A DNA stretch of 64,000 bases from Verrucomicrobiota bacterium (GCA_014193315.1 BJHS01000004.1:93161-157160); one strand, 5' to 3'; shown: positions 32,536-43,396, counted from the stretch's first letter. Notes: generated by a model from the letters alone, not told the origin. Numbers and translations: made by a program.

Positions 32536-33777
32536 CTACTTTGACTCCACGTGGACCGTGACGCGCATCTCACGCTCGCCGGTGCCCCAGTAGCTCCCGC
32601 TGACCGGCGTCGCGTTGCGGTAGTCGCGGCCGACCGCCGAGGCCACGTAGGCCTCGTGCACCACGCGCTTGTTGGTGGGATCCACCCCGAGCCAGCCGTA
32701 CCCAGGCAACCAGAACTCGCACTAGGCATGGGAGGCATGGCTCCCGATGACATCCCCGCGCTTGGCGTCGAAGACATAGCCGCAGACATACCGGGCCGGG
32801 AGCCCGACGGCCCGGGCGAGCGCCAGCAGCAGGTGGCCGTAATCTTGGCAAACCCCGCGACGCACGGCGTCGACCAGCCCGGGCACGCCCAGGCAGGAGT
32901 CCTTCCGGAAGACCTGCGGGTCCAGGAAATCATCGTCGATCCGCCGGTAGATGACGTCGACCTGGCGCAGCCCGCGGGTGGTGCGCATGTAGACGAAGCC
33001 ATCGAGCGCGATGAGGTCGCGACCCTCGACGATTTCGATGCTCATCTGGCGGGCGAGGAACGAATGCTCGAAGTAGGCGCTGTTATGGACCCCGGGGGTG
33101 AGCAGGACCACGTTGGGGTTGGGGTTCTCGCACGGCGCCACGTGGCGGAGCGTCGCCAGCAAGTCGGAAGGGTAGGTGTCGACCGGGCGCACCCCGCTCG
33201 CGCCGAAGAGGTGCGGGAACACCCGTTCCATCGCCGCACGATTCTCCAGCACGTAGGACACGCCCGATGGGCAGCGACCATTGTCCTCCAGCACGAGGTA
33301 GCGCCCGTCGCGGTCGCGGATCAGGTCCGTGCCACAGACGTGGAAGTAGGCGTCCTTCGGGACGGAGACACCGACGAATTCCGGGCGGAAATGCGAGGCG
33401 CCGAAGACCACCTCGGGCGGGACCACGCCGTCCTTGATGATGCGCTGCTCGTGGTAGACATTGTAGAGGAAGAGGTTGAGCGCGGTGATGCGTTGCACGA
33501 GGCCGGCCTCGATGGTCTCCCATTCATGGTGGGGGATGACCCGCGGGAAAGGGTCGAAAGGGAAGACGCGCTCCGTCCCCTGCTCGTCGCCGTACACGGT
33601 GAAGGTCACGCCTTGCTTGAGGAAGAGCAGCTCCAGGCTGCGGAGTTTCTAGCCCAGCTCGTCGGGCCCGAGCGAGGCCAGCTTATCCGCCACCCCTTTG
33701 TAATAAGGGCGGATGGCGCCTTGCGCGTCGACCAGCTCATCAAACAGGTTCGCCCCGCGGTAATCGGTCAGTCTCAT
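32536..33777 (-). pseudogene. fused remnant of circularly permuted ATP-grasp and transglutaminase genes with two in-frame TAG codons
   Basis: One frame of 414 codons runs from the ATG at 33775-33777 to TAG at 32536-32538, interrupted by TAG at 33649-33651 and at 32722-32724. The N-terminal part is a circularly permuted ATP-grasp (DUF404/407): [71 protein letters not shown]. After GLVDAVRRG it changes at once into a bacterial transglutaminase: [20 protein letters not shown] with catalytic Cys, GSHA (His), and after the second TAG CEFWLPGYGWLGVDPTNKRV with the Asp. The usual motif is SHAW, so TGG became TAG. The ATP-grasp C-terminus, the alpha-E (DUF403) gene and the transglutaminase N-terminus are missing. 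Probably inactive. Confidence 0.8.
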
Positions 33778-33828
33778 GCCCAGAAGTAAGCACAGCGCTT
33801 GCCAGACCGGCATTCCCCGCCCGATGGT

Positions 33829-33869
33829 TAAAAAACTCGGCCCGCGCGTCCTAACTTGGGCACGGGCCG
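33829..33869 (-). terminator. rho-independent terminator of the sigma-factor gene
   Basis: On the minus strand, CGGCCCGTGC pairs with GCGCGGGCCG across a 12-base loop and is followed by AGTTTTTT. It lies 18 bp after the sigma-factor stop. Confidence 0.7.
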
Positions 33870-33886
33870 CTAAAAATAGGCAGGCT

Positions 33887-35017
33887 TCAGAGGCCGTCGC
33901 GGCCCGGCCGTTCCCGTGCCGGGTCCTTCAAGCCCTTCGAGCGGAAGAACTCCCGGAGGACCTCGGCCCGCGCGTCCGCCAGCTGGTTGCGGCGCACATC
34001 CTCCGGGGTGAGGAGCTTTTGCCGTTCGGTCATGACGCGGCGCAGTTTCATCAGCGCCGACTGCTGGAGCTGGCGGACCCGCTCGCGGGTCAGTTTGAAA
34101 TGGACGCCGACCTCCTCGAGCGTGAGCGGGCTCTCGCCGTTGAGGCCGAAGCGCAGCACCATGATGTCGGCCTCGCGTGGTTCGAGCTGGGCGAGCATAT
34201 TGGCGATCTCGGTGAGGTCGGACTTGGTGCGCAGCGACTCGAAGGGCGTCCGTTCGGACTCATCCTTGACCAGGTCCCCGAGGGTGGCGTCGCCGTCCTC
34301 GCCGATCGGTTGGTCGAGTGAGGCTGCGCGGTTGGCGACCGACTTCATGTGCACGATCTTGGAGATCGGGATTTCCATGGCCTGGGCGATCTCCTCGTTG
34401 TGCGGCTCGCGACCCAGCTCCGCCGCGAGGCGGTTCGTGGTCCGGCGCATCTGGCCGATGCGGTCCACCATGTGGACTGGCAGGCGGATGGTCTTGCCGT
34501 TGGAAGCCAACGCGCGCTTCATCGCTTGTTTGATCCACCAGGCGGCGTAGGTGCTGAGCTTACCGCCCTTGTCGGGGTCGAAGCGCTCGACGGCTTTGAT
34601 CAGGCCGAAATTACCTTCGCTGATGAGATCGAGCAGCGGCAGGCCGAAGTCATCGTAGTCCTTGGCGATGCGCACCACGAGGCGTAGGTTCGCCTGGATC
34701 ATGTGTTGCCGGGCCGCTTCGTCGCCCTTGAGCACGCGTCGCGCGAGCGCGGTCTCCTGCTCGAGCGTCAGCAGGGGGGTCTTGCCGATCTGGTCGAGGT
34801 AGCTCCGCAGGGGAGACCGTTCCTCGGGCGAGAGTTGTTCCCACGGCAGACCGGGCTCGGTCGGGTCAGGGTCCGGACTCGTGACGGGGCTAGGGCTGGG
34901 GGCAGGGCTCGCCCCGCGACGTTGGCCGCGGGCGGTCGGATCGGCCGCCACCGGCACTTCCCGTACCTTCGGCTTCAGGAGAGCCCGGGTGGGTTTGCTG
35001 GGCTTGCGTTTGGCCAC
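33887..35017 (-). CDS. RNA polymerase sigma-70 family factor (group 2, RpoD/RpoS-like)
   Basis: 376 residues, GTG start at 35015-35017. A Pro/Ser-rich N-terminal 55 residues replaces region 1.1. Region 1.2 is RSYLDQIGKTPLLTLEQE, and regions 2.1-2.4 include NLRLVVRIAKDY, LISEGNFGLIKAVERFD and STYAAWWIKQAMKRAL. Region 3 is IRLPVHMVDRI, and region 4 ends with TLEEVGVHFKLTRERVRQLQ, the -35 helix-turn-helix. Length and lack of region 1.1 fit a non-essential alternative primary-like sigma. It starts 5 bp after the trpE stop, so translation is probably coupled to trpE, an unusual pairing. The C-terminal 45 residues beyond region 4 are variable. Confidence 0.93.
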   Translation of the reverse strand: MAKRKPSKPTRALLKPKVREVPVAADPTARGQRRGASPAPSPSPVTSPDPDPTEPGLPWEQLSPEERSPLRSYLDQIGKTPLLTLEQETALARRVLKGDEAARQHMIQANLRLVVRIAKDYDDFGLPLLDLISEGNFGLIKAVERFDPDKGGKLSTYAAWWIKQAMKRALASNGKTIRLPVHMVDRIGQMRRTTNRLAAELGREPHNEEIAQAMEIPISKIVHMKSVANRAASLDQPIGEDGDATLGDLVKDESERTPFESLRTKSDLTEIANMLAQLEPREADIMVLRFGLNGESPLTLEEVGVHFKLTRERVRQLQQSALMKLRRVMTERQKLLTPEDVRRNQLADARAEVLREFFRSKGLKDPARERPGRDGL

Positions 35018-35022
35018 GAAGG

Positions 35023-36519
35023 TCAGGAGCGCAGGCCAGCGGCCAGTCCGAGCGCCCGAAGCACACCCTTGGACTTGTTGACTGTTTCCTCATACTCGGA
35101 GGTCGGGACGGAGTCGGCCACGATGCCGGCCCCGGCCTGGATACTCGCCATGCCCGCGCGCAGGGCGGCGGTGCGGATGACGATGCAGGAGTCATGACCG
35201 CCATCGAAACCGAAGTAACCGACCGCGCCGCCGTAGATACCGCGGCGTTCGCCTTCGAGTTCGGCGATGACCTGCATCGCGCGGACCTTGGGGGCGCCGC
35301 TCAGCGTGCCGGCCGGGAACGTCGCCCGGAAGAGGTCGAAGGCGTCCTGGTCGGTCGCCAACGTGCCTTCGACTTGGGAGACGATGTGCATCACGTGCGA
35401 GTAGCGCTCGATGATCGCGTAGTCCGGGACGGTGACCGAGCCAGGCACGCAGACGCGACCGAGGTCATTGCGGGCCAGGTCGACGAGCATCAGGTGCTCG
35501 GAGCGTTCCTTCGGGTCGGCCAGCAATTCGGCCTCCAAGCGGCGGTCGGCGGCCTCGTCGGCGCCGCGCGGGCGGGTGCCGGCGATGGGCCGGATCTCGC
35601 AGCGGCGTTCGGTCAGGCGGACGTTCACCTCGGGCGAGGCCCCCACGACGTCGAACCCGCGGCCCGTCTCGATGACGAACATGTAAGGCGAGGGGTTCAC
35701 GTGGCGCAGCACGCGGTAGAGGTCGAGCGGGTCGCCCGTGAAAGGGACGTCGGTGCGGCGCGAGAGCACGACCTGCACGCAATCGCCGGCGCGGATATAC
35801 TCCTGGGTCTTCCGGATGTTGGCCTCGAAGGCGGCCGCGGTGATGTTGGCCTGGCCTTGGGCCAGCTCCGCGGCGGCGGGTAGTTCGGCGGCCACGGCGG
35901 CGCGCGGGCCCGTGACGACGGCGCGGAGGGCCTCCAGTTCGCGGCGCGCGGCGGCGTAGGCTTCGTCGGCCTGGGCCGGGCTCGTGATCCGGGCGTTGAC
36001 GATGAGGCGCAGCGTCTGGCGGGCGTTGTCGAAGGCGACCACGCGGTCGACCAGCATGAAGTGGGTGAGCGGGGTGCCGGCGGGGTCCTGGGCCGCGCGG
36101 GGTACGGTCGGTTCGACGCGGTGGACGTACTCGTAGCCGACCATGCCGACCATGCCGCCGACGAACGGAGGCAAGCCTGGCACCTTGGCCACGCGCAGGC
36201 CAGCGACCTCGCGTTGCACGAGCGTCAGCGGGTCGGCGGGCGTGGGAATAGTCTCTTTGCTCCCATCCCGGCGGATGATTTCGGTGCGGTCTTCCCAGGA
36301 CGTGATGGTCAGGGCAGGCGCGGCCCCGCAGAAGCTGTAACGGCCGATGTGTTCCCCGCCGGTGACCGACTCGAAGAGGAAGGCTGCACCGAGCGAGCGT
36401 AGGCGGGCGTAGACCGAGACGGGCGTCTCGAGGTCGGCCATCAGGTCGAGGCAGACCGGGACCAAGTCGGAGGTCTGCGCCAGCTGGCGGAAGGTGGCTT
36501 GGTCAGGTACGAGGCTCAC
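35023..36519 (-). CDS. trpE: anthranilate synthase component I
   Basis: 498 residues, usual length. The N-terminal regulatory part includes FLFESVTGGEHIGRYSF, which carries the tryptophan-feedback Ser/Glu region. The chorismate-binding core includes VVLSRRTDVPF, NPSPYMFVIE, SPEVNVRL, RPIAGTRPRG, HLMLVDLARNDLGRVC and TFPAGTLSGAPKVRAM. It makes anthranilate from chorismate with TrpG; no trpG or other trp genes are near. The sigma factor follows within 5 bp. The ATG at 36517-36519 begins MSLVPDQATFRQLA. Confidence 0.97.
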   Translation of the reverse strand: MSLVPDQATFRQLAQTSDLVPVCLDLMADLETPVSVYARLRSLGAAFLFESVTGGEHIGRYSFCGAAPALTITSWEDRTEIIRRDGSKETIPTPADPLTLVQREVAGLRVAKVPGLPPFVGGMVGMVGYEYVHRVEPTVPRAAQDPAGTPLTHFMLVDRVVAFDNARQTLRLIVNARITSPAQADEAYAAARRELEALRAVVTGPRAAVAAELPAAAELAQGQANITAAAFEANIRKTQEYIRAGDCVQVVLSRRTDVPFTGDPLDLYRVLRHVNPSPYMFVIETGRGFDVVGASPEVNVRLTERRCEIRPIAGTRPRGADEAADRRLEAELLADPKERSEHLMLVDLARNDLGRVCVPGSVTVPDYAIIERYSHVMHIVSQVEGTLATDQDAFDLFRATFPAGTLSGAPKVRAMQVIAELEGERRGIYGGAVGYFGFDGGHDSCIVIRTAALRAGMASIQAGAGIVADSVPTSEYEETVNKSKGVLRALGLAAGLRS

Positions 36520-36600
36520 GGGCGTGAATTAGAGGGTAAACCCGCCGGGTGGAAACCTTTTAACCCAGCGGGGGAAGGTCAGTAGGGGGGCTTGCGGGGC

Positions 36601-37482
36601 TCAAGCCTTCGCCTTGCCTTGCCAGCGCCCCCAGAGGGAAAGCGGGAGCAGCCGGCCGTTACCTTCCTGTTTCAAGGCCAACTCGCCGATGTCAATCTGG
36701 CCGCCCAGCCCGCGGGTGACCTCCTCGATGAGGTTGTGGCAAAGGATGGAGGAAGCGTCGATGGTGTAGACCGTGAGCAGCATGAAACGCGCTTCGGGGG
36801 AAAGGAGGTCGCGGCAGGCGCGCAGCAGCGGGGCGAGGTCGCGTTCGACTTTCCAGAACTCGCCGTTGGGACCGCGACCAAAAGCCGGCGGGTCGAGCAT
36901 GATGGCCTCGTATTGGTTGCCGCGCTTCACTTCGCGTTTCACGAAAGTCATCGCGTCTTCGATGATCCAGCGGATCGGTTCCTGCGCCATGCCGGAAAGC
37001 TCCTGGTTGCGCCGCCCCCACGCCACGGCGGGCTTGGAGGCATCGACGTGGGTGACGTGCCAGCCGGCCTGGGCGGCCACGAGGGAGGCCGCCCCGGTGT
37101 AGCCGAAGAGGTTGAGGATGCGGGGGCGGTTGGCGGACGCGGGTTGCTGCTGCGCCAACCACTTCCAGTGCGGGGATTGCTCGGCGAAGACGCCAAACTG
37201 TTTGGAATTATCCATGAACCGCAGTTGGAAGCGCAGTTTGTCCAACCGCGTTTCCCATTCCTTGGGGCAGTTTCCGCGCAGTTCCCAATGACCCTCTCGG
37301 CCCCCTTCCTTATGCTCCGCCACGGCCTGCTGCCATTCGGCGGCCGGAAGGGATTTGGACCACCAGGCCTTGGGCTCGCTGCGGATTATGCGGACGCCGC
37401 CGATCTCCTCGAGTTTGAAGCCGTCGCCGGTGTCGAGCAGGCGGTGCCCCGTCCAATCGCTGGTCAGTACCCTGATATCCAC
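36601..37482 (-). CDS. class I SAM-dependent RNA methyltransferase (COG1092, RlmI-like core)
   Basis: 293 residues using the GTG at 37480-37482. The family N-terminus is here: VLTSDWTGHRLLDTGDGFKLEE. The Rossmann methyltransferase core has ILNLFGYTGAASLVAAQAGW (motif I) and MLDPPAFGRGPNGEFWKVE (motif IV, DPPxxG) and matches the rRNA cytosine methyltransferase group. In-frame ATG codons at 37557 and 37575 would add 25-31 residues that look non-conserved and would take up the divergent promoter region before the GH13 gene, so I prefer the shorter form. The exact nucleotide modified is unknown. Confidence 0.82.
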   Translation of the reverse strand: MDIRVLTSDWTGHRLLDTGDGFKLEEIGGVRIIRSEPKAWWSKSLPAAEWQQAVAEHKEGGREGHWELRGNCPKEWETRLDKLRFQLRFMDNSKQFGVFAEQSPHWKWLAQQQPASANRPRILNLFGYTGAASLVAAQAGWHVTHVDASKPAVAWGRRNQELSGMAQEPIRWIIEDAMTFVKREVKRGNQYEAIMLDPPAFGRGPNGEFWKVERDLAPLLRACRDLLSPEARFMLLTVYTIDASSILCHNLIEEVTRGLGGQIDIGELALKQEGNGRLLPLSLWGRWQGKAKA

Positions 37483-37563
37483 GCCGCATCGTGGGCGAGC
37501 CTCCGTTCCGAATCCAGCCCGCTTTTGCTCGCCAATTCTTTTTCCCGGCTCCCTCATCGGGTC

Positions 37564-39951
37564 ATGACGCGACAACTATCCGGCGCGCGCTGGGAGACCA
37601 AGGCCTCGGGCTTGGTTGCGTTGTCCTCCGATTGGACGGGGCCGGGCGCCCCGCCGCTCTCGCTCAACCCGCCCGCACGGTTGGTCTCGTTGGAGCTCGC
37701 CGACCCTCGGCTCTGGGCGTTGCGTTCGGGCTATTGGCTTGAGGCGGGGTTCGTCCATTTCTTCTGTTGGAAGGCCTTGTTGCCGGATGGCGTGGGCGAA
37801 GGGTTGCGGGTCGCCGGTCCTTTTAATGACTGGGGTGCCAGTGAATCCGGCCGCTGGACCCTCTCGGCGGTCTGTGCGCAAGGGGCCGAAGGTTTCGAAC
37901 TCGCGGTTCCGCTGGCCGAGCTCCTCGGTGGGGCGGCGATGACCGCCTTCAAGTTTGTGCGCGCCGACGGTCGTTGGTTGGAGCCGCCGTTCGACGCCGA
38001 TAATATTAGTCGCGACGACGACGGTCATCGCAACCTGATGCTTTCCGCCGACCGGACGGGCCGTCATTTCTACCGCTTCGTCGCGGTCGACGTGGACCCG
38101 GCGGCCGCGCCGGTGCGCTTGATCTACACCAAGCCCGCCGAACTCGAGCTGTGCGATATTCTGGCGTCCGACCCGCTCGACGTCCTCGAGCCGCCTGGTC
38201 CCTTCGGGGCCGTGGTCGGTCCCGCCGGGACATCCTTTCGCGTCTTCGCGCCGCGGGCTCGCGCGGTCGAGGTCAGTTGGCGCCGACCCGAAGAAGGGAT
38301 TTACCACCTCCTGGCCTTGAAGCCGGCGGGTCAGGGCGCTTGGTTCGGTGAGGTGGCGGATTCCCTGACGGGCGCTTATTACAACCTCTCCATCCGGGGT
38401 GCCGATGAAATCGGCGAGGCGCGTTTCTCCGAACGGCCCTTTGTCGACCCGTGGGCGCGCGCGCAGACGGACGAGACGCCCCCCGCCGGCATCGTGCTCG
38501 GGCCGGAGGACCTGCGTCCGTTGGCCGATGGTTTCATCCCGCCGGCCGTGGAGGATCTCGTGATCGTCGAGGGCCACCTCCGCGACCTGCTCGGGCTCTC
38601 GGGCGCGGACCCGACCTGCGGGGGGTACCGCGACTTGGCCGCGTGGATCCGGAGTCAGGGCAACTACCTCCGTTCGCTGGGCGTCAATGCCTTGGAACTG
38701 CTGCCCTGCGCCGAATTCGAGCATCGCTCGGCCGAGGAATACCACTGGGGCTACATGCCGATCACCGCGTTCGGGGTCGCCAACAGCTACGCCTCGGCCC
38801 CGGGGGCGGTCGCCTTGGCGGAATTTCAAGATGTCGTGCGTGCCTGCCATGAGGCGGGTCTCGCGGTGATTCTTGATGTGGTGCTGAATCATTTCGGTTC
38901 CCCCAACGGCTTGATGGCGCTGGATCGGGAATACTATTTCCGGACCGACCCGCAGGGACGGCTCTCGAACTGGAGCGGGTGTGGGAACGATGTCCGGGCG
39001 GAGGCTCCCTTGTTCCAGCGTCTCGTCCGGGAATCGCTGACGCACTGGACCGAAGTGCTCGGGGTCGATGGCGTCCGCTTGGACCTCGCCGAACTGCTGG
39101 GCACGTCGTTGCTGCGCGAAATCGAGGCCGACTTCCGCGCGCGCGCGCCGCACAAGATTCTCATCGCCGAACCCTGGAGTTTCCGCGGGCACGTGGCCCG
39201 CGATCTCGATGGCTCCAATTGGACCAGTTGGGATGACGCTTTCCGCGAGTTCCTCCCGGCCTATGTGCGCGGCCATGCCCGGTCGAGCGACCTGTTGCAT
39301 CATCTCGCGGGTTGCGCCGGTCGTCCGTCGGCCCGCCTCCGCTACGCCCAGTCCCATGACGACATGGCCTGGCTGGATCGCATCACCGAGCGGCCCGCGA
39401 ACGACCCGCTCGACCCCGCGCCCGCCGACGTCCTGCGGACGCGCTTGATGCACGCGATCCTGCTTTGTTCAGTGGGGGTCCCGATGTTATCCGCGGGGCA
39501 GGACTTCCTCGCGACCAAGCGCGGGGTCGCGAACACCTGGCGCCACGGTGAACTCAACCGACTCGCGCCGGCCCGCTGGGAGCGTTTCCGGGGCGAACAC
39601 GAGTGGGTCGCCCGCTTGATTGGTTGGCGGCTTTCGGCCGCCGGGGCGGTCCTCCGCCCGCGTTCGGTGGTCTCGCCGGGCTGGATGCAGGTCGCCAGGG
39701 ATGACGCGGGCGAGGCTTTTGTCGCCGTGCTCAACGCCGATGGGGCGATGGGTCCCTCCCGGCTCCTTTTGGCCTGCAACCCCCATGACCGGCCGGTTCG
39801 CCTCGCCCTGCCTCAGGCTGGCCCCTGGCATCCGGTCGTCCTCTCGCCTTTCCCTTCATGCCCGCACGCCCCGGGAGCGATCCCGGTCCTCGGGACGGAT
39901 ACCCTTGATTTGCCGCCGTTGGGTTGCGGGGTTTGGTCCATGGGAGGCTAG
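37564..39951 (+). CDS. GH13 alpha-glucan enzyme, pullulanase / glycogen-debranching-like
   Basis: 795 residues, no signal peptide, so cytoplasmic. An N-terminal CBM48/E-set-like domain (RVAGPFNDWGASESGRW), a second E-set domain (FGAVVGPAGTSFRVFAPRA), then the TIM barrel: YHWGYMPITAFG (pullulanase-type YNWGY), VILDVVLNHFG (region I), VDGVRLDLAELLG (nucleophile Asp, region II), ILIAEPWSF (acid Glu, region III) and YAQSHDDMAWL (region IV). A C-terminal beta domain is complete. It probably cuts alpha-1,6 branches in glycogen, complementing glgB at 59.7 kb. The stop is TAG. Specificity between isoamylase and pullulanase is not certain. Confidence 0.88.
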   Translation: MTRQLSGARWETKASGLVALSSDWTGPGAPPLSLNPPARLVSLELADPRLWALRSGYWLEAGFVHFFCWKALLPDGVGEGLRVAGPFNDWGASESGRWTLSAVCAQGAEGFELAVPLAELLGGAAMTAFKFVRADGRWLEPPFDADNISRDDDGHRNLMLSADRTGRHFYRFVAVDVDPAAAPVRLIYTKPAELELCDILASDPLDVLEPPGPFGAVVGPAGTSFRVFAPRARAVEVSWRRPEEGIYHLLALKPAGQGAWFGEVADSLTGAYYNLSIRGADEIGEARFSERPFVDPWARAQTDETPPAGIVLGPEDLRPLADGFIPPAVEDLVIVEGHLRDLLGLSGADPTCGGYRDLAAWIRSQGNYLRSLGVNALELLPCAEFEHRSAEEYHWGYMPITAFGVANSYASAPGAVALAEFQDVVRACHEAGLAVILDVVLNHFGSPNGLMALDREYYFRTDPQGRLSNWSGCGNDVRAEAPLFQRLVRESLTHWTEVLGVDGVRLDLAELLGTSLLREIEADFRARAPHKILIAEPWSFRGHVARDLDGSNWTSWDDAFREFLPAYVRGHARSSDLLHHLAGCAGRPSARLRYAQSHDDMAWLDRITERPANDPLDPAPADVLRTRLMHAILLCSVGVPMLSAGQDFLATKRGVANTWRHGELNRLAPARWERFRGEHEWVARLIGWRLSAAGAVLRPRSVVSPGWMQVARDDAGEAFVAVLNADGAMGPSRLLLACNPHDRPVRLALPQAGPWHPVVLSPFPSCPHAPGAIPVLGTDTLDLPPLGCGVWSMGG

Positions 39952-41088
<1,137 letters not shown>

Positions 41089-41109
41089 GCCTCCCGGCGA
41101 TTCCTCCGC

Positions 41110-41144
41110 GACAGGTGGCCCACCCCGGGTCGCCTGTCTTGTTT
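41110..41144 (+). terminator. hairpin between gap and pgk, terminator or processing site
   Basis: GACAGG (41110-41115) pairs with CCTGTC (41133-41138) and an inner CCC/GGG stem; TTGTTTT follows. It is imperfect, so partial termination is likely. Confidence 0.55.
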
Positions 41145-41252
41145 TAGGCTCCCGGCGGGGCAGGGGAGGCCGCGAGGAGGGTTTGCGAGGCCCCGGGCGG
41201 TTTGTTCTTCCCACCCTTGGCCTTACGCCTTTCTCTGCACCCTTCCACCGCT

Positions 41253-42497
41253 ATGCCCGTCCCTACCCTCCGCGAACTCGGCTCCGTCCTAGGCCAGCGT
41301 GTCCTCGTCCGTGTCGACTTCAACGTCCCCCAGGACAAGAAGACCGGTGCCATCACGAATACCCAGCGCATCGCCGCGGCCCTGCCGACGATCAGGTTCC
41401 TGCTCGAGGGCGGCGCCTCGCTGGTGCTGATGTCGCACCTCGGCCGTCCGGACGGCAAGGTCGTCGAGAAGTTCTCCCTCCGTCCCATCGCCACCGAGCT
41501 CGCGAAGCTCCTAGGCCGCCCGGTGAAGTTCGTGCCCGCCTGCGTGGGCCCCGAGGCTGAGGCCGCCGCCAAGGCCCTCCAGCCCGGCGAAGTCCTCCTC
41601 CTGGAAAACCTCCGCTTCCACATCGAGGAAGAGGGCAAGGTGAAGCTCGAGGATGGCACCAGCCAGAAGGCCGACCCGGCCAAGGTCGCCGAGTTCCGCA
41701 CCTCCCTTTCCCGCCTCGGCGACGTCTACGTCAACGACGCCTTTGGCACCGCCCACCGGGCCCACTCGTCGATGGTCGGCGTCGCTTTACCCCGTAAAGC
41801 CGCGGGTTTCCTACTCGAAGCCGAACTCAAGGCCTTCGACATCGTGCTGAATAACCCGAAGCGCCCGCTCCTCGCCATCCTCGGCGGCGCCAAGATCGCC
41901 GACAAGATCCCGCTGATCCGCAACCTCATCGAGAAGGCCGACGAGATCATCATCGGTGGCGGCATGGCCTACACGTTCCGCAAGGTCTGCGATGGCATGG
42001 CCATCGGCAACTCGCTCTACGACGCGGAAGGCGCGAAGATCGTCCAGGAACTGATGGACAAGGCCAAGGCCCGCGGCGTGAAGGTCACCCTCCCGGTCGA
42101 CTTCAACTGCGGCGACAAGTTCTCCCCGGATTCCAACACCCAGCCCGCCATGATGCAGTCCGGTATCCCCGCCGGTTGGGAAGGCATGGACGCGGGTCCC
42201 GAATCTATCAAACTCTACGCAGCGGCCATCGCTCGCGCCGGTACCGTGGTTTGGAACGGCCCCTGCGGCGTCTTTGAATTCGATAAGTTCGCCGTCGGCT
42301 CCCAGGCCATGGCGGCCGCGGTGGCCCAGGCTACGGCGCGCGGCGCCATCACGATCGTCGGCGGTGGCGACACCGCGACGGCGGCCAAGAAGTTCGGCGT
42401 CGACACCCAGGTGACCCACTGCTCCACCGGCGGCGGCGCCTCCCTCGAATACCTCGAAGGCAAGGTGCTCCCGGGCGTCAAGGCACTCGAAGCCTGA
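41253..42497 (+). CDS. pgk: phosphoglycerate kinase
   Basis: 414 residues from the ATG at 41253 ([10 protein letters not shown]). [16 protein letters not shown] and [11 protein letters not shown] bind 3-phosphoglycerate. The hinge and C-terminal domain carry [38 protein letters not shown] and [15 protein letters not shown], the nucleotide-binding glycine loop. It makes ATP from 1,3-bisphosphoglycerate. Upstream in-frame codons back to 41202 lack family similarity. tpiA follows 42 bp later. Confidence 0.97.
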   Translation: MPVPTLRELGSVLGQRVLVRVDFNVPQDKKTGAITNTQRIAAALPTIRFLLEGGASLVLMSHLGRPDGKVVEKFSLRPIATELAKLLGRPVKFVPACVGPEAEAAAKALQPGEVLLLENLRFHIEEEGKVKLEDGTSQKADPAKVAEFRTSLSRLGDVYVNDAFGTAHRAHSSMVGVALPRKAAGFLLEAELKAFDIVLNNPKRPLLAILGGAKIADKIPLIRNLIEKADEIIIGGGMAYTFRKVCDGMAIGNSLYDAEGAKIVQELMDKAKARGVKVTLPVDFNCGDKFSPDSNTQPAMMQSGIPAGWEGMDAGPESIKLYAAAIARAGTVVWNGPCGVFEFDKFAVGSQAMAAAVAQATARGAITIVGGGDTATAAKKFGVDTQVTHCSTGGGASLEYLEGKVLPGVKALEA

Positions 42498-42539
42498 ACC
42501 GCTTCATCCCCCCGTAAACAAAGCCTCCTACCCACCACC

Positions 42540-43316
42540 ATGTCCCTTCACACCCCCCTCATCGCCGGTAATTGGAAGATGAACAAGACCGCCACCGAAG
42601 GCGTCGAACTCGCCCAGGCCGTCGCCGCGGCGGTCGGCATCGAGTCCGCCGTCCAGGTCGTCCTCTGCCCGCCTTTCACCGCGCTCGCCGCCGCGGTGGC
42701 CGCCGTCGAAGGCACGCACCTTTCCATCGGTGCGCAGAACATGCACGACAAGACCAATGGCGCCTTCACCGGCGAGGTCAGCGCGGCGATGCTCCGCGAC
42801 CTGCACGTGACCTACGTCATCCTCGGCCACAGCGAGCGCCGGAGCCTCTTCGGCGAGGACGACGCCTTCATCAACCGCAAGGTCAACGCCGCCTTGGCGG
42901 CCTCGCTCAAGCCGATTCTCTGCGTGGGTGAGTTACTCGCCGAGCGCGAGGCCGGCACGACCAACGCCGTGGTCAAGCGCCAGCTCGAGCTCGGGCTCGC
43001 CGGCGTCCCCGCCGCCAAGGCCGAGCAGGTGATCATCGCCTACGAGCCCGTCTGGGCCATCGGCACCGGCAAGACCGCCACCCCGGCGATGGCGCAGGAA
43101 GTGCACGCCTTCATCCGCAGTTTGTTGGTCGCCCAGTTTGGCGCCGAGACCGCCGCCCGCGTCCGCATCCTTTACGGGGGCTCGATGAAACCCGATAACG
43201 CCGATGCCTTGCTCGCCGAGCATGATATCGACGGTGGCCTGATCGGTGGCGCCGCGCTCGAGGCCAAGGGCTTCGTGGACCTGGTCCGCAGTGCGGCCAG
43301 GTCCCTGAGCCGCTGA
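42540..43316 (+). CDS. tpiA: triose-phosphate isomerase
   Basis: 258 residues. GNWKMNK (catalytic Lys), YVILGHSERRSLF (catalytic His), AYEPVWAIGTGKTA (catalytic Glu and loop 6) and ILYGGSMKPDNA are all intact. It interconverts DHAP and G3P. Last gene of the gap-pgk-tpiA set, with a terminator at 43397. The start follows a C-rich leader (CCTCCTACCCACCACC). Confidence 0.97.
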   Translation: MSLHTPLIAGNWKMNKTATEGVELAQAVAAAVGIESAVQVVLCPPFTALAAAVAAVEGTHLSIGAQNMHDKTNGAFTGEVSAAMLRDLHVTYVILGHSERRSLFGEDDAFINRKVNAALAASLKPILCVGELLAEREAGTTNAVVKRQLELGLAGVPAAKAEQVIIAYEPVWAIGTGKTATPAMAQEVHAFIRSLLVAQFGAETAARVRILYGGSMKPDNADALLAEHDIDGGLIGGAALEAKGFVDLVRSAARSLSR

Positions 43317-43396
43317 AGGGTAGGGGATGCCCGAGCTTAGGCCGGCGTAGTGATTAGCCCTGAACGGGGCGATTGCTTCGCCGGTCTAATAGTTTG

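Noticed and set aside
32536..33777. Recoding of TAG to an amino acid (pyrrolysine-like)
   Set aside because: TAG is a normal stop for scpA (56584) and the GH13 gene (39951) and also ends this same frame at 32536; two TAGs plus a large deletion fit gene decay better.
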